A stretch of 64,000 nt of DNA from an uncultured Flavobacteriales bacterium (GTDB taxonomy: Bacteria; Bacteroidota; Bacteroidia; Flavobacteriales_D; Parvicellaceae). A model generated the notes under the pieces. It worked only from the letters and a program-made list of their open reading frames with translations. It searched no databases and was not told where the DNA came from. This document shows positions 1 through 9,746 of this stretch, piece after piece. The stretch spans positions 186,001 to 250,000 of the forward strand of contig CALSMU010000004.1 of NCBI GenBank assembly GCA_943787535.1, given 5' to 3'. The position numbers and the translations under genes were made by a program. Each line of letters opens with the position of its first letter. The stretch's first letter is position 1.

Positions 1-275
1 AAAATCAAGTTTCTTTCTATATCACTAACTTGATAACTAACATCCCCTAATTGTTCTTCAGCACAAACGACAAGTCTATATTGCTGTTCACTGTAGAAAG
101 TAAGCATAATGTCGGCACTGTCACCAGGGAATAATACAGCACTGTTCATCTGTCCATTGTGAATATATGGTTCTACTAGCGGGCGACCCGTTTTCTTAGT
201 AAACCCTCTACATTGTCCATTTATTCCAAGAGGAATTAATACTGACAATAAAATTATAAGACTTAAATTTTTCAT
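1..275 (-). CDS. Secreted protein of unknown function (3' part outside window)
   Basis: A reading frame starts with ATG at 275 on the minus strand and stays open to the window edge, giving about 91 residues. It begins with a typical signal peptide (MKNLSLIILLSVLIPLGING) ending before a Gln-Cys, so the product is exported. Two cysteines and a polar, beta-rich composition follow. It starts 2 bases after the stop of the lipoprotein gene at 278-1171, so the two are probably cotranscribed. I do not recognise the family; the C-terminal part is missing from this window. Confidence 0.6.
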   Translation of the reverse strand, partial: MKNLSLIILLSVLIPLGINGQCRGFTKKTGRPLVEPYIHNGQMNSAVLFPGDSADIMLTFYSEQQYRLVVCAEEQLGDVSYQVSDIERNLI

Positions 276-277
276 GA

Positions 278-1171
278 TTATTCGTTAATAATATCTGTTC
301 TAATTTCTGCAATCTTTGCTGTAATTTCCTCTAGTACGGCATCATTCATGCCAAGCTCAATACTTCCTCCAATTATAGTTACACCATTTTCATCTTTGTG
401 GTTTTCTCCCATAGTTTTGACCTCGGTGATTTTTTTAAAAATGGTATCTAACTCAAGTAACTCCTCTAAAATTTCTTGGCTCATGTCATCGTCTTCATAA
501 GAATGAAGCAGTCCGATGAGATTGGTTAATGAATATTTTTGTTCCGCAATTCTTAATTTAAGTACTTCATTATCGGGAGCAATTCTCGCCAATTGAGTTG
601 AAAGGTATACTCCTTCAATCCATCCACCTACAACGATTAAAGCAGAAATATTTTCCCTGTCTTCCTCTTCTAAGTAGCTGTTCATTTCCCAAAATATCTC
701 TGTAATAATAACTTGCATGGAATCTTTTAGTTCTAAATTCCACTCAATTCTATCTATTGTTTCTTCATCAAAAACTTGCTCCATTCCAAGTTCATTTCCC
801 AGAGTTCTTGCGCATTGAAGATAGAGCATTGTTTCGGTGGTTTGATTAAAAACGGTAGCGTAATTTAAATCAGCGCCATAAACACCCATGTTTAAAGACT
901 GCTCCACAATTGATTGATAGTCATCAACTGCTGAGGGATTACTGGGTAATGTAAACTCATAAGTCGCGCCAGCGGCTTGAAGTATTTGTGAGGTCTCCAT
1001 GGGAGAAGGAATGTTGAAAAATATATTCTTAATTTTGTCAGACCTTTCTATAATATCACTTCCTGGCTCTTCTGGGGAGTCTATGTATATATCATTCTTT
1101 GCTACCTCCTCTCCGCAACTTAAAAGTAAAGATGCTACAGATACTATTACTATGCAATGTTTTATATTCAT
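278..1171 (-). CDS. Lipoprotein of unknown function, 297 aa
   Basis: The N-terminus is a bacterial lipoprotein signal with lipobox LLSC (Cys at residue 19), so the mature protein should be lipid-anchored in the envelope. The rest is soluble, acidic and mostly helical by composition, with no membrane segment and no catalytic motif that I recognise. It resembles the family-specific helical lipoproteins common in Bacteroidota. The secreted protein gene at 1-275 follows after 2 bases, suggesting an operon. The gene is about 100 bases downstream of the polA stop and could be read through from it, but no motif links it to DNA metabolism. Confidence 0.7.
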   Translation of the reverse strand: MNIKHCIVIVSVASLLLSCGEEVAKNDIYIDSPEEPGSDIIERSDKIKNIFFNIPSPMETSQILQAAGATYEFTLPSNPSAVDDYQSIVEQSLNMGVYGADLNYATVFNQTTETMLYLQCARTLGNELGMEQVFDEETIDRIEWNLELKDSMQVIITEIFWEMNSYLEEEDRENISALIVVGGWIEGVYLSTQLARIAPDNEVLKLRIAEQKYSLTNLIGLLHSYEDDDMSQEILEELLELDTIFKKITEVKTMGENHKDENGVTIIGGSIELGMNDAVLEEITAKIAEIRTDIINE

Positions 1172-1277
1172 ATTTCCTTAATCTGATTGTATCAAATATA
1201 CTATAAATCCAAAAGACTTTTACCCTTCACATGCTTAATTCATAGGAAAATATAATAAATAGAGATACTCAGCCTTC

Positions 1278-4124
1278 TTAATGCGCGTCAAGCCAGTTGT
1301 CCGCTATTCCATACTCTACTTTTAGAGGAACAGCAAAATCAATCGCATTTTCCATCTTATCTGTAACCAATTTAATCATTTCATCCTCTTCAGGAATGAA
1401 CAAATCAAAAACTAATTCATCATGAACTTGGAGTAACATTTTAGATTGCAGGTTTCTTGATTTCATTTCATCATGAATGTTAATCATTGCGATTTTTATA
1501 ATGTCAGCTGCACTTCCTTGGATTGGAGCGTTAATGGCATTTCTCTCGGCATGGCCGCGAACTATTCCATTTGTCGAGTTAATATCTTTTAGATATCTTT
1601 TACGGTGCATAATGGTTTCTACAAATCCTTTTTCCTTCGCCAATTCGATGCTTTGATCCATAAATGTTTTAATTTTTGGGTATTGCTCAAAATAGCTCTC
1701 TATTATTTCTTTTGCTTCTCTTCTTGGGATATTTAAATTCTGAGCTAATCCAAATGCAGAGACGCCATAAATAATTCCAAAGTTTACAGCTTTAGCTTTA
1801 CTCCGCATGTCTCTATCCACATCTTTTAATTCTACACTAAAGACCTTAGCTGCAGTGGCCGAATGAATATCTTCACCACTGATAAAAGCCTTTTTCATAT
1901 TTTCATCGCCACTCATTTCAGCAATAATTCGCAATTCAATTTGAGAGTAATCCGCAGCAAATATTTTATAGTCTTTTCCTCTAGGAATAAATGCTTTTCT
2001 AATTTCTCTTCCCATTTCTGATCGAATAGGAATGTTCTGTAAGTTTGGATTGTTAGAGCTTAACCTTCCAGTTGCTGCAACGGTTTGAAGATAGGTAGTG
2101 TGAATCTTATTAGTAGTTGGATTTGCTAATTTCGGCAATGCATCAACATAGGTAGATTTTAATTTTTTCTGTTGTCTGTAATCAAGAATTTTAGCGATTA
2201 TTTCATGCTTGTTTTTGAGTTTTGATAAAGTAGCTTCATCCGTTTTGAATTGACCGGTTTTAGTTGTTTTTGCCTTTTCATCAATTTGTAATACGTTGAA
2301 TAAAATATCTCCCAGTTGCTTTGGTGAGTCAACATTAAATTCTGTTCCAGCATCTTGAATTATTCCTTCATGAAGTTCAGCTAAACTATTTGATAATTCA
2401 ATAGAAAATTTGGATAACGCTGCAGTGTCTAAAGTTATCCCCTCGCACTCCATACTCATTAAAACGGAACTGATAGGCATTTCAATTCCGTACAATAAGT
2501 TTTTTATATTTTTTTCCTGAAACTGTTTTTCGAAAAGTGTTTTTAATTGAAAAGTAACATCGGCATCTTCACTAGCATATTCCGAAATTTCAGATGGCTC
2601 AAGTTCTTTCATGCTTTTTTGGTTTTTCCCCTTAGGTCCAATTAATGATTCTATTGAAACAGGCTTATAACCTAAATATGACTCAGAAAGAAAATCCATC
2701 CCGTGCTTGAAGTCCGGTTGTAGCAAGTAATGCGCTATCATTGTGTCAAAGGTAGGGCCATAAATTTCCATTCCATATCGAAGCAAAATTGTTTCGTCAA
2801 ATTTGAAATTATGTGCAATTTTTTCGATGGATTTACTTTGAAAAATCGGTTTAAATAAAGCAACTCTTTCAACGGCATCTTCCCATTTTGGAGGTATGGA
2901 AACGTAAAATCCTTGACCTTTTTTATAAGAGAAAGCAATCCCAAGAAGCTCAGCAGTTTGCTTTTCAAGTCCACTTGTCTCTGTGTCAAAACAAATGGAC
3001 TTTTGTTTTAGTAATTCTTGAATGAGCTGTTCAACTTCATTATCACTTTCAATAAATTTGTAGTTGTGTGGAGTGTTGTCAATTGTTTTTAATTGAATAA
3101 TATCGTCTGTCAAATTTAATTCAGTTGGTTTTGTGTTTTGGATATTGGATTGATTTTCAACTGGTTGCCCAAACAAATCCATTTGTCTATTGTTTTTTAT
3201 GGCTATTTGTGGCAGGGGCGGTGGAGGTGTTTTTTTGATAACAATGTCTTCTCCAGTTACTCTTTTTGCCAATTGCCTGAATTCCAATTCTGTGAATAAT
3301 GCTCGAATTTTATCTTTGTCCGCCTCTTCTTTAATAAATGATTTTTCATCAAATTCAACAGGAGCATCAAGTAAGATGGTTGCAAGTTTTTTAGAAAGTA
3401 AACCTTGTTCTGCAAAATTAATCACATTTTCCTTCTGCTTTCCTTTAAGCTCATCTGAATGAGCGATTAATCCTTCAATGCTACCATACTGAGCGACCAA
3501 TTTTTTCGATGTTTTTTCACCAATTCCTGGGATTCCTGGGATATTATCTGCGGCATCTCCCCATAACCCTAAAATATCGATTACTTGAAGTGGGTCTGAG
3601 ATTTCAAACTTTTCACAAACCTCCTCAATCCCCCAAATTTCTCTCGGTTTTCCCGATCTTCCAGGACGATACATAAAAATATTTTCAGAGACTAACTGAG
3701 CAAAATCTTTGTCAGGGGTCATCATATAGGTTACGAAGTCTTCTTTTTCGGCTTTTTTTGCTAAGGTTCCAATTACGTCATCCGCCTCAAAACCAGCAGC
3801 TTGAAGAGTAGGTATGTTAAGTGCATCACAAAGCTGTTTTATATAAGGAATAGCAATACGTATATCTTCTGGCATTTCTTCTCGATGCGCTTTGTATTCT
3901 GTATATTGTTCATTTCTGATGCTTCCTCCAGGCGCATCAAAAACCATTGCAATGTGCGTTGGGTTTTCTTTTTTGATCACGTCTAGGATGGTCATGGTAA
4001 CGCCAAAAACAGCAGAGGTATTCATTCCTTTTGAATTGATTCTTGGGGTTCGAATAAAAGCAAAATGTGATCGATAAATTAATGCAAATGCATCTAATAG
4101 AAATAGTTTTTTCTTATCCGCCAT
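1278..4124 (-). CDS. polA: DNA polymerase I
   Basis: The 948-residue product has the full three-domain PolA layout. The N-terminal 5' nuclease has the metal-binding and helix-hairpin motifs (VFDAPGG, FEADDVIGT, GDAADNIPGIPGIGEKT). The 3'-5' proofreading domain keeps its acidic residues (CFDTETSGL, NFKFDE, YASEDADVTF), so proofreading is probably active. The polymerase domain has motif A around Asp725 (DYSQIELRI), motif B R774/K778/F782/Y786 and motif C His901-Asp902 (VHDELVFD). It acts in Okazaki-fragment maturation and repair. The start lies 2 bases after the stop of the upstream peptidase gene, so the two are likely cotranscribed. Its motifs serve here as a reference for the element-encoded polymerases. 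Confidence 0.98.
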   Translation of the reverse strand: MADKKKLFLLDAFALIYRSHFAFIRTPRINSKGMNTSAVFGVTMTILDVIKKENPTHIAMVFDAPGGSIRNEQYTEYKAHREEMPEDIRIAIPYIKQLCDALNIPTLQAAGFEADDVIGTLAKKAEKEDFVTYMMTPDKDFAQLVSENIFMYRPGRSGKPREIWGIEEVCEKFEISDPLQVIDILGLWGDAADNIPGIPGIGEKTSKKLVAQYGSIEGLIAHSDELKGKQKENVINFAEQGLLSKKLATILLDAPVEFDEKSFIKEEADKDKIRALFTELEFRQLAKRVTGEDIVIKKTPPPPLPQIAIKNNRQMDLFGQPVENQSNIQNTKPTELNLTDDIIQLKTIDNTPHNYKFIESDNEVEQLIQELLKQKSICFDTETSGLEKQTAELLGIAFSYKKGQGFYVSIPPKWEDAVERVALFKPIFQSKSIEKIAHNFKFDETILLRYGMEIYGPTFDTMIAHYLLQPDFKHGMDFLSESYLGYKPVSIESLIGPKGKNQKSMKELEPSEISEYASEDADVTFQLKTLFEKQFQEKNIKNLLYGIEMPISSVLMSMECEGITLDTAALSKFSIELSNSLAELHEGIIQDAGTEFNVDSPKQLGDILFNVLQIDEKAKTTKTGQFKTDEATLSKLKNKHEIIAKILDYRQQKKLKSTYVDALPKLANPTTNKIHTTYLQTVAATGRLSSNNPNLQNIPIRSEMGREIRKAFIPRGKDYKIFAADYSQIELRIIAEMSGDENMKKAFISGEDIHSATAAKVFSVELKDVDRDMRSKAKAVNFGIIYGVSAFGLAQNLNIPRREAKEIIESYFEQYPKIKTFMDQSIELAKEKGFVETIMHRKRYLKDINSTNGIVRGHAERNAINAPIQGSAADIIKIAMINIHDEMKSRNLQSKMLLQVHDELVFDLFIPEEDEMIKLVTDKMENAIDFAVPLKVEYGIADNWLDAH

Positions 4125-4126
4125 GC

Positions 4127-5155
4127 TTATATTTTTTGATAAACTATATGTAGTACAGTTTGCCCAACTGCCTTCAATGTTTTTTTATGGATTATATCCA
4201 TATTGTCTTTTTGTGTATGATGGAAATGCCCAAAATCAAAATTCCCATAGCTTCCTTTGGGAGCATAATGAACTATATCCAATGTGGGTATCCCAGCTAT
4301 TTGGTTAATGTAAGTATGATCATCTGTTATTGGGGGAGCTATTTTTTTAACAAAATAATTTCCGTAACCGAGCAATTCAGCTTCTTTCCAAATTCTTTGA
4401 ACATGAGCTCCTGCATATTTTTGTGAGAGCCCTTCTTTGGGAAATGTCGCGTCCTCAGCACCTACCATATCTAGTAATATTCCATATCGTGGTTTGTAAT
4501 CCTTAATAGGAGGGTTTTTACTCCAATATTGGGACCCCAAGCACCAGGAATCCCCCATGGTGTTTAAATCGCTTATCACATCATTTGTACTCATAGCGCC
4601 ATAGTCCTCCGCGTCAAAAAAGATTAAATCAACACCTGTTTTTGGATCCGAAAGACTTATTTGTCTGCCTATTTCTAGTAAAACCCCAACACCGCTGCCT
4701 CCATCATTTGCTCCAGGAATTGGTTTGGTTTTGTTTCCAGCACCACGATCTGCATACGGTCGAGTATCCCAATGGGTACAAAGCATAATTCGATTAGTTG
4801 CTTCAGGATTATATTGGGCTATTATGTTTTCTATATTCAGCATATTTCCGGTCCAAGCTTTTACTTTTCCTGTTTGTATGGTAAGTGTAAAACCATATTC
4901 AGTCAACTTTCGTTTCATCCAAACAGCACAACTGTCATGTTCGGGAGTGTTTGGTATACGAAACCCAAAATCGAGTTGGTTTTGAATAAAATTATATGCA
5001 GTGTCCGCATTAAAAATTGGAGTGGGAACTTTTCGAGTTTTATCTACTGGTTTAGTAACAGGCACATTAACAACATCTTTTGGCCTTTCTGTTTCTCCAC
5101 AGCCAATTAATAAAACAGCTATAATAGAAACAAGGAAAATTTTAAGTAGAGACAT
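4127..5155 (-). CDS. M28-family zinc peptidase / glutaminyl cyclase-like lipoprotein
   Basis: The 342-residue product starts with a lipoprotein signal ending LLIGC, so it should be anchored in the envelope. The M28 zinc-site pattern is visible in order: a His-x-Asp (CTHWDTRPYAD), an Asp (GANDGGSGVG), a Glu-Asp (FFDAEDYG), a later Asp, and a C-terminal His. In Bacteroidota this subset of M28 contains the type II glutaminyl cyclases, which form N-terminal pyroglutamate; aminopeptidase activity is the alternative. It precedes polA by 2 bases, without an obvious functional link. Family assignment is firm; the exact reaction is inferred. Confidence 0.85.
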   Translation of the reverse strand: MSLLKIFLVSIIAVLLIGCGETERPKDVVNVPVTKPVDKTRKVPTPIFNADTAYNFIQNQLDFGFRIPNTPEHDSCAVWMKRKLTEYGFTLTIQTGKVKAWTGNMLNIENIIAQYNPEATNRIMLCTHWDTRPYADRGAGNKTKPIPGANDGGSGVGVLLEIGRQISLSDPKTGVDLIFFDAEDYGAMSTNDVISDLNTMGDSWCLGSQYWSKNPPIKDYKPRYGILLDMVGAEDATFPKEGLSQKYAGAHVQRIWKEAELLGYGNYFVKKIAPPITDDHTYINQIAGIPTLDIVHYAPKGSYGNFDFGHFHHTQKDNMDIIHKKTLKAVGQTVLHIVYQKI

Positions 5156-5222
5156 AAAGTTCGAAAAATGGATTTCTTTGAAGTAAAGCCAAAGTTAAGA
5201 AACGTTCAAAAAAAACAATGAA

Positions 5223-6119
5223 TTATTTTCTGTTAATAAGAAATACTCCTAAAATTAACACACCGATTCCTGATAATTGAAGAATAGAAACATTTTCGCC
5301 TAGCGTAAGCCCTAGCAATATGGCAACAATTGGGATAAAATAAGTCACGGATGATGCGAATACAGCCGTACTTATTTTAATCATGTTGTTAAAAAGTAAT
5401 ACAGCCATTGCGGTTCCTACAAATGCTAGTATTCCAACAATTCCAATACCCTCAATAAAATTAGGTTGATTTGCGATTCTGTCAAAGAAGTTTGTTGTAA
5501 ACAAATAAACAATACAAAACGGTCCAATTGCTGCAAATGAAATTGACGTAATTGCCATTGCATTTAAATCTTTTAACTTATACTTTATTACGTTTAAGCT
5601 CAGTGCATAACAGAATGTTGCCAAAACAACAGTTAGAATAGGTATGGTGTCATTGAATGAAAGGTTCGTCGAAAATAGTTTTTGATAAACGATCATAAAA
5701 GCTCCCAAGATTCCTACTGTAAGACCTGCGATATGATTCCATTTTAATCTAAATTTAAAAACAATTGTTGCAATTAAAACAGTGAATATAGGCACCAATG
5801 AATTTAGCATTCCTGTTATTGAGCTATCAAGTTTTGTTTCGGCATAAGCAAACAAAAATGCTGGGAGGCCGTTTCCTACAACCCCAGAAATAATTACGAA
5901 TAGGATGTGTTTTTTCTTTAATTTCTTAATTGAGGTATACAACAAAGGCGTCAATGCGAGAAAGGCAAAACTAATTCGTAAAGCACCCAAAAGTTGCGGG
6001 GGCATCCTTTCATTCCCATATGAATCTTCCAGTCCTATTTTAATCAAAAAATAAGAACTTCCCCAAATCACAGAGAGAATGATCAAATAAGCCCAAGCTT
6101 TTATACTATTTACAGACAT
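5223..6119 (-). CDS. EamA/DMT-family transporter
   Basis: The 298-residue hydrophobic protein has about ten predicted membrane segments in two five-helix halves, the usual EamA duplication. Signatures of the family include an N-terminal WGSSYFLIK motif in the first helix and a C-terminal GLTLGE stretch before the last helices. Members export amino acids or other small metabolites, but substrate cannot be read from sequence. The start ATG at 6119 is followed directly by the first membrane helix. It is separated by about 70 bases from the next gene downstream and is divergent from the HMA lipoprotein gene at 6244. Confidence 0.85.
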   Translation of the reverse strand: MSVNSIKAWAYLIILSVIWGSSYFLIKIGLEDSYGNERMPPQLLGALRISFAFLALTPLLYTSIKKLKKKHILFVIISGVVGNGLPAFLFAYAETKLDSSITGMLNSLVPIFTVLIATIVFKFRLKWNHIAGLTVGILGAFMIVYQKLFSTNLSFNDTIPILTVVLATFCYALSLNVIKYKLKDLNAMAITSISFAAIGPFCIVYLFTTNFFDRIANQPNFIEGIGIVGILAFVGTAMAVLLFNNMIKISTAVFASSVTYFIPIVAILLGLTLGENVSILQLSGIGVLILGVFLINRK

Positions 6120-6243
6120 CCTGCGAAAGTAAGCAGAGTTATTGAGTTTGTCTAAATGTAGAATGATAAAGGGTCTTAAATCATCTTTTATCTTTTTTTG
6201 CCTAAATTTGTATTATTATATTTATTCTACAATTAATTTTTAT

Positions 6244-6681
6244 ATGAAAATAAGTCTGTTAGCATTGCTCTTACTCTTCTTGAACTCTTGCGGAGAAGCG
6301 ATAATAAAGAACGATGAGGTCATAGCAAATACATCTTGTTCATTGATTGTTGAAGGGATGATGTGTGAAAAAGGTTGTAAAACAACTATTCAGCAAAAGC
6401 TTTCAAACACAAAAGGGGTTGTTGCTTGCGTGGTTGAGTATGAAGAAAAAACAGTTGTGATTGACTTTGATAATAACGTTGTTAGTTCAAAAGAATTGAT
6501 CCAAGTGGTTGATGAAATTGCAAATGGAATATATAAGGCTGCATTGTTAAACGAGGGTGTTTTTATTCAAGAAGTTGGCCACGGAACGGTTGGAAGTTCA
6601 TCTGATTCAGATGCGGTTAGTGTCTCTGATTACGGTGTTCAGTTTCCTAATTTCTCCGGTATTTTTTCTAACTTTCTTTAG
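6244..6681 (+). CDS. Lipoprotein with heavy-metal-associated (HMA) domain
   Basis: I choose ATG 6244 because it yields a clean lipoprotein signal ending LFLNSC; the upstream extension from 6142 is unlikely. The 145-residue product then contains an HMA-like ferredoxin fold. The metal-binding loop reads GMMCEKGCK, with CxxxC spacing instead of the usual CxxC, followed by the expected VVACVVEYEEKTVVIDFD strands. It may bind a thiophilic metal at the membrane surface, but the altered spacing makes copper transfer uncertain. The C-terminal tail is low-complexity. It sits alone between the divergent EamA gene and the histidine kinase gene. Confidence 0.75.
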   Translation: MKISLLALLLLFLNSCGEAIIKNDEVIANTSCSLIVEGMMCEKGCKTTIQQKLSNTKGVVACVVEYEEKTVVIDFDNNVVSSKELIQVVDEIANGIYKAALLNEGVFIQEVGHGTVGSSSDSDAVSVSDYGVQFPNFSGIFSNFL

Positions 6682-6769
6682 GTTAAATAACATAATAATT
6701 ATTGTTATACCCTTTCTTTTTTTTCAAAAAGTTATAATAAAAATAAGATACGTAAGTTTGTGTTAAGTA

Positions 6770-8236
6770 ATGAACCTATACTCTAAAAAACAACGCTGGA
6801 AAATTGTGCTTCTATTTGCAGCATTTCTCATTGCATCCAGCACCATTTGGTATACGAGTTATATTGCCAATAAGGTTCAAAAAGAAGAGAGGCAAAAAGT
6901 AAAATTGTGGAGTGAAACGATACGAAAAAAGGCTGACTTGGTTAAGTTAACAAACCAATCTTTTTCTGCATTGGCAAATGAAGAACGTAAAAAAGTTGAG
7001 CTATGGGTAATGGCTACAAAAGAATTGGAAAAAGACATTTCTGATTACACTTTTGCCCTTAATATAATTCAAAGTAATACAACAATTCCTTTAATTTTAG
7101 TTGATGACCAAGGAAACATTTCCTCTTCTCTAAATATTGAGCATGATCATCCAGATACATTGCAAAAGCATATACAAGATTGGTCTGCAGAGAATAATTT
7201 TATCGAAGTGAAAAAGCAAAAAATTTTCTACAGAAATTCTGATAGCTTTTATGACCTTCAGGATAAAAGAGACTCTTTAATTGCTTCATTCAATAATGAT
7301 TTAGTTGATAACGCTGCTTTGGTCCCTGTAATTTTTATTGACGCAAATTCGAAAGAATTAATTGCAACCAACATTGAGGATGTTGAATTAACTTCTAAAG
7401 CACAAATTGAAAAGCATATAGCTTTAATGGAAAGTGAAAACATTCCAATTCAAATAAATTTAGATGAAGAGAGTACAGGGGAAATTTACTTTCAGGAGTC
7501 ATTAACGTTAAAACAATTAAGGTACTTTCCTTATATTATGCTGTCTATAATAACGTTGTTTTTGTTTGTTGGATATTTATTATTTAGCACTTTTCGGAGG
7601 GCAGAGCAAAATCAAGTTTGGGTTGGAATGGCTAAAGAAACAGCGCATCAATTAGGAACCCCTCTATCATCACTAATGGCTTGGTTAGAAATTCTAAGAG
7701 ACCAAGGTGTTGAAGAAAACTCTATTGTTGAGATGAACAAAGATATAGTTCGTCTTGAAACAGTGTCAGATCGATTTTCTAAAATTGGCTCTGCATCAAA
7801 AAAGGAGGAGGCTAATGTTTACGATGTTATACAACATAGTTTAGGTTATTTAAAAAGCAGAGTATCTAAAAAAATAAATATATCCATTCAGTGTGAGGAT
7901 AAAACAATTTGCCCTTTACTGAATATATCATTATTTGAATGGGTTATTGAGAATCTCACAAAAAATGCTGTAGATGCAATGGCTGGTGAGGGGGATATTA
8001 TTTATACAATTTACAAAGAAAATCAATCGGTCATTATTGAGGTTTCGGATACCGGAAAAGGGATTCCTTCATCAAAACTAAAAACTGTTTTTGAGCCAGG
8101 ATACACAACTAAGAAACGCGGCTGGGGCTTGGGTCTATCTTTGGTTAAAAGAATTATTGAAGAGCATCATAACGGTAAAATTACTGTGAAACATTCTCAA
8201 ATAGATAAAGGAACTACTTTTAGAATAGTTCTATAA
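6770..8236 (+). CDS. Membrane sensor histidine kinase
   Basis: The 488-residue protein has a membrane helix near residues 11-33, a periplasmic sensor region of about 215 residues and a second helix near 252-273. The dimerisation box has the phosphoacceptor His294 (AKETAHQLGTPLSS). The ATPase domain shows the N box (ENLTKNAVDAM), G1 box (DTGKGIP, 427-433) and G2 box (GWGLGLS, 451-457). It should autophosphorylate in response to an envelope signal, but no response regulator lies next to it, so its partner is elsewhere. The cation/proton antiporter gene starts 26 bases downstream and may be cotranscribed. Confidence 0.93.
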   Translation: MNLYSKKQRWKIVLLFAAFLIASSTIWYTSYIANKVQKEERQKVKLWSETIRKKADLVKLTNQSFSALANEERKKVELWVMATKELEKDISDYTFALNIIQSNTTIPLILVDDQGNISSSLNIEHDHPDTLQKHIQDWSAENNFIEVKKQKIFYRNSDSFYDLQDKRDSLIASFNNDLVDNAALVPVIFIDANSKELIATNIEDVELTSKAQIEKHIALMESENIPIQINLDEESTGEIYFQESLTLKQLRYFPYIMLSIITLFLFVGYLLFSTFRRAEQNQVWVGMAKETAHQLGTPLSSLMAWLEILRDQGVEENSIVEMNKDIVRLETVSDRFSKIGSASKKEEANVYDVIQHSLGYLKSRVSKKINISIQCEDKTICPLLNISLFEWVIENLTKNAVDAMAGEGDIIYTIYKENQSVIIEVSDTGKGIPSSKLKTVFEPGYTTKKRGWGLGLSLVKRIIEEHHNGKITVKHSQIDKGTTFRIVL

Positions 8237-8262
8237 TAGAAGATAAATAGTAGTTTTACATT

Positions 8263-9663
8263 ATGAATCCGTATTTATTCATCATAGCTGCTTCATCAGT
8301 AATTATTCTAAGCTTTTTATTTAATATAGTAGCTAAGAAGACAAATATTCCAAGTGTATTAATGCTCATTATATTGGGAGTAATTATCCAGCTGACGCTA
8401 TGGAAGCCTAATGTTGATGCTCCAGGCAATGGGGTTATGGTAGTCCTTGAAATTTTAGGCAATGTCGGACTTATTTTCATTGTTCTAGAAGCTGCGTTGG
8501 ATTTGCAGCTTAAACGAGAAAAAATAGGCTTAATCGTCAGAAGTTTCTTTATGGCTTTAATTACCTTATTCGCTTCTGCGTTTGCAATAGCATGGTTGTT
8601 TATTTTATTATGGGATGTCAGCTTGTTTAACGCACTAATTTATGCTGTTCCCCTCTCTATTATGAGTAGTGCTATAATAATTCCAAGCGTAGGATCTCTT
8701 GTTGCTCATAAAAAGGAGTTTATGATATACGAAAGTACATTTTCAGATATTTTGGGTATAATGTTTTTCTACTTTCTAAAGGATAACGGTCATGCAGAAG
8801 GAGCATCAGAGGTTGTTGGGAGTGTGTTATTTAATATTGGAATAACAGTCGTAATTGCCACTTTCGCTAGTTATTTACTAGTAGGGTTGTTTCAGCAATT
8901 GAAAATGCATGCGAAGTATTTTTTAATGTTTTCAGTTTTATTGTTGCTTTATGCACTGGGCAAAAGAGCGCATTTATCTTCCTTATTAATTATCCTATTT
9001 TTTGGCCTTGTATTGAATAATACACAACTATTTTTTAGAGGTCCTTTGGCGCGTTTCGGAAGTCGCGAAAAAATAAAAGACTCCTTACACGAGTTGCATG
9101 TTATTACCTTGGAAACAGCTTTCGTGTTGCGCACGTTTTTCTTTGTAATATTTGGAATAACAATTTCATTGGTTTCATTGGTTGATTGGAGATTGGCTTT
9201 AATAAGCCTTGGTATTGTTGGGATTTTGTTTGGAGCACGTTTCCTTTTTTTGAAAATATTTGCTTCTAAAGATATAAACCCTCTTCTATGGATAGCTCCT
9301 AGAGGGTTGATTACTGTTCTGCTCTTTTTTGCTATTCCTAATGGAATGGTTGATAGTCATGGCGAAGTGATGGAGGTTTATGATCCTAGTTATGATTATC
9401 GAATTCCTCAGTTTGACCAAGGGATTTTGTTGTTTACAATTCTTATCACAAGTATAATAATGACGCTATCTTTGATTATGGATAGGGGAGATAAGGTGAA
9501 GGATGTGCTGTTAGAATCAATAAAAATGAAGCAAAGCGACGATAATATTGTTGACCGAATTGAAGATACTTATACGGAAGAATCTTCGTCCGAATTAGAA
9601 GGTTTTCAGCAATCTAAAGACCATATAGTTGACGAAAAAGCAGAAGATTCTGACACTAAATAA
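8263..9663 (+). CDS. Cation:proton antiporter (Na+/H+ exchanger family)
   Basis: The 466-residue protein has about twelve hydrophobic segments through residue 410, then an acidic cytoplasmic tail rich in Asp, Glu and Ser. Family features include the early LGNVGLIFIVLEAALDL segment, typical of CPA-type exchangers, and a late LLWIAPRGLITVLLFF helix. It probably exchanges Na+ or K+ for protons in pH or salt homeostasis. The gene follows the histidine kinase by 26 bases, which would fit sensor-linked expression, but that is inference. The acidic tail could be regulatory. Confidence 0.85.
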   Translation: MNPYLFIIAASSVIILSFLFNIVAKKTNIPSVLMLIILGVIIQLTLWKPNVDAPGNGVMVVLEILGNVGLIFIVLEAALDLQLKREKIGLIVRSFFMALITLFASAFAIAWLFILLWDVSLFNALIYAVPLSIMSSAIIIPSVGSLVAHKKEFMIYESTFSDILGIMFFYFLKDNGHAEGASEVVGSVLFNIGITVVIATFASYLLVGLFQQLKMHAKYFLMFSVLLLLYALGKRAHLSSLLIILFFGLVLNNTQLFFRGPLARFGSREKIKDSLHELHVITLETAFVLRTFFFVIFGITISLVSLVDWRLALISLGIVGILFGARFLFLKIFASKDINPLLWIAPRGLITVLLFFAIPNGMVDSHGEVMEVYDPSYDYRIPQFDQGILLFTILITSIIMTLSLIMDRGDKVKDVLLESIKMKQSDDNIVDRIEDTYTEESSSELEGFQQSKDHIVDEKAEDSDTK

Positions 9664-9698
9664 AATGGAATTATTTTCTGATTCCATACAATTAGCCC

Positions 9699-9706
9699 TA
9701 TCTTTG
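9699..9706 (+). promoter_or_regulatory. Possible -7 box for the aldehyde dehydrogenase gene
   Basis: TATCTTTG matches the Bacteroidota -7 consensus TAnnTTTG and lies 41 bases before the ATG. I see no good TTG-type -33 box at the expected distance, so the call rests on one half only. Confidence 0.4.
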
Positions 9707-9746
9707 CATCCGCAAAAATGCATTAAACTAATTAATACTATAAATC

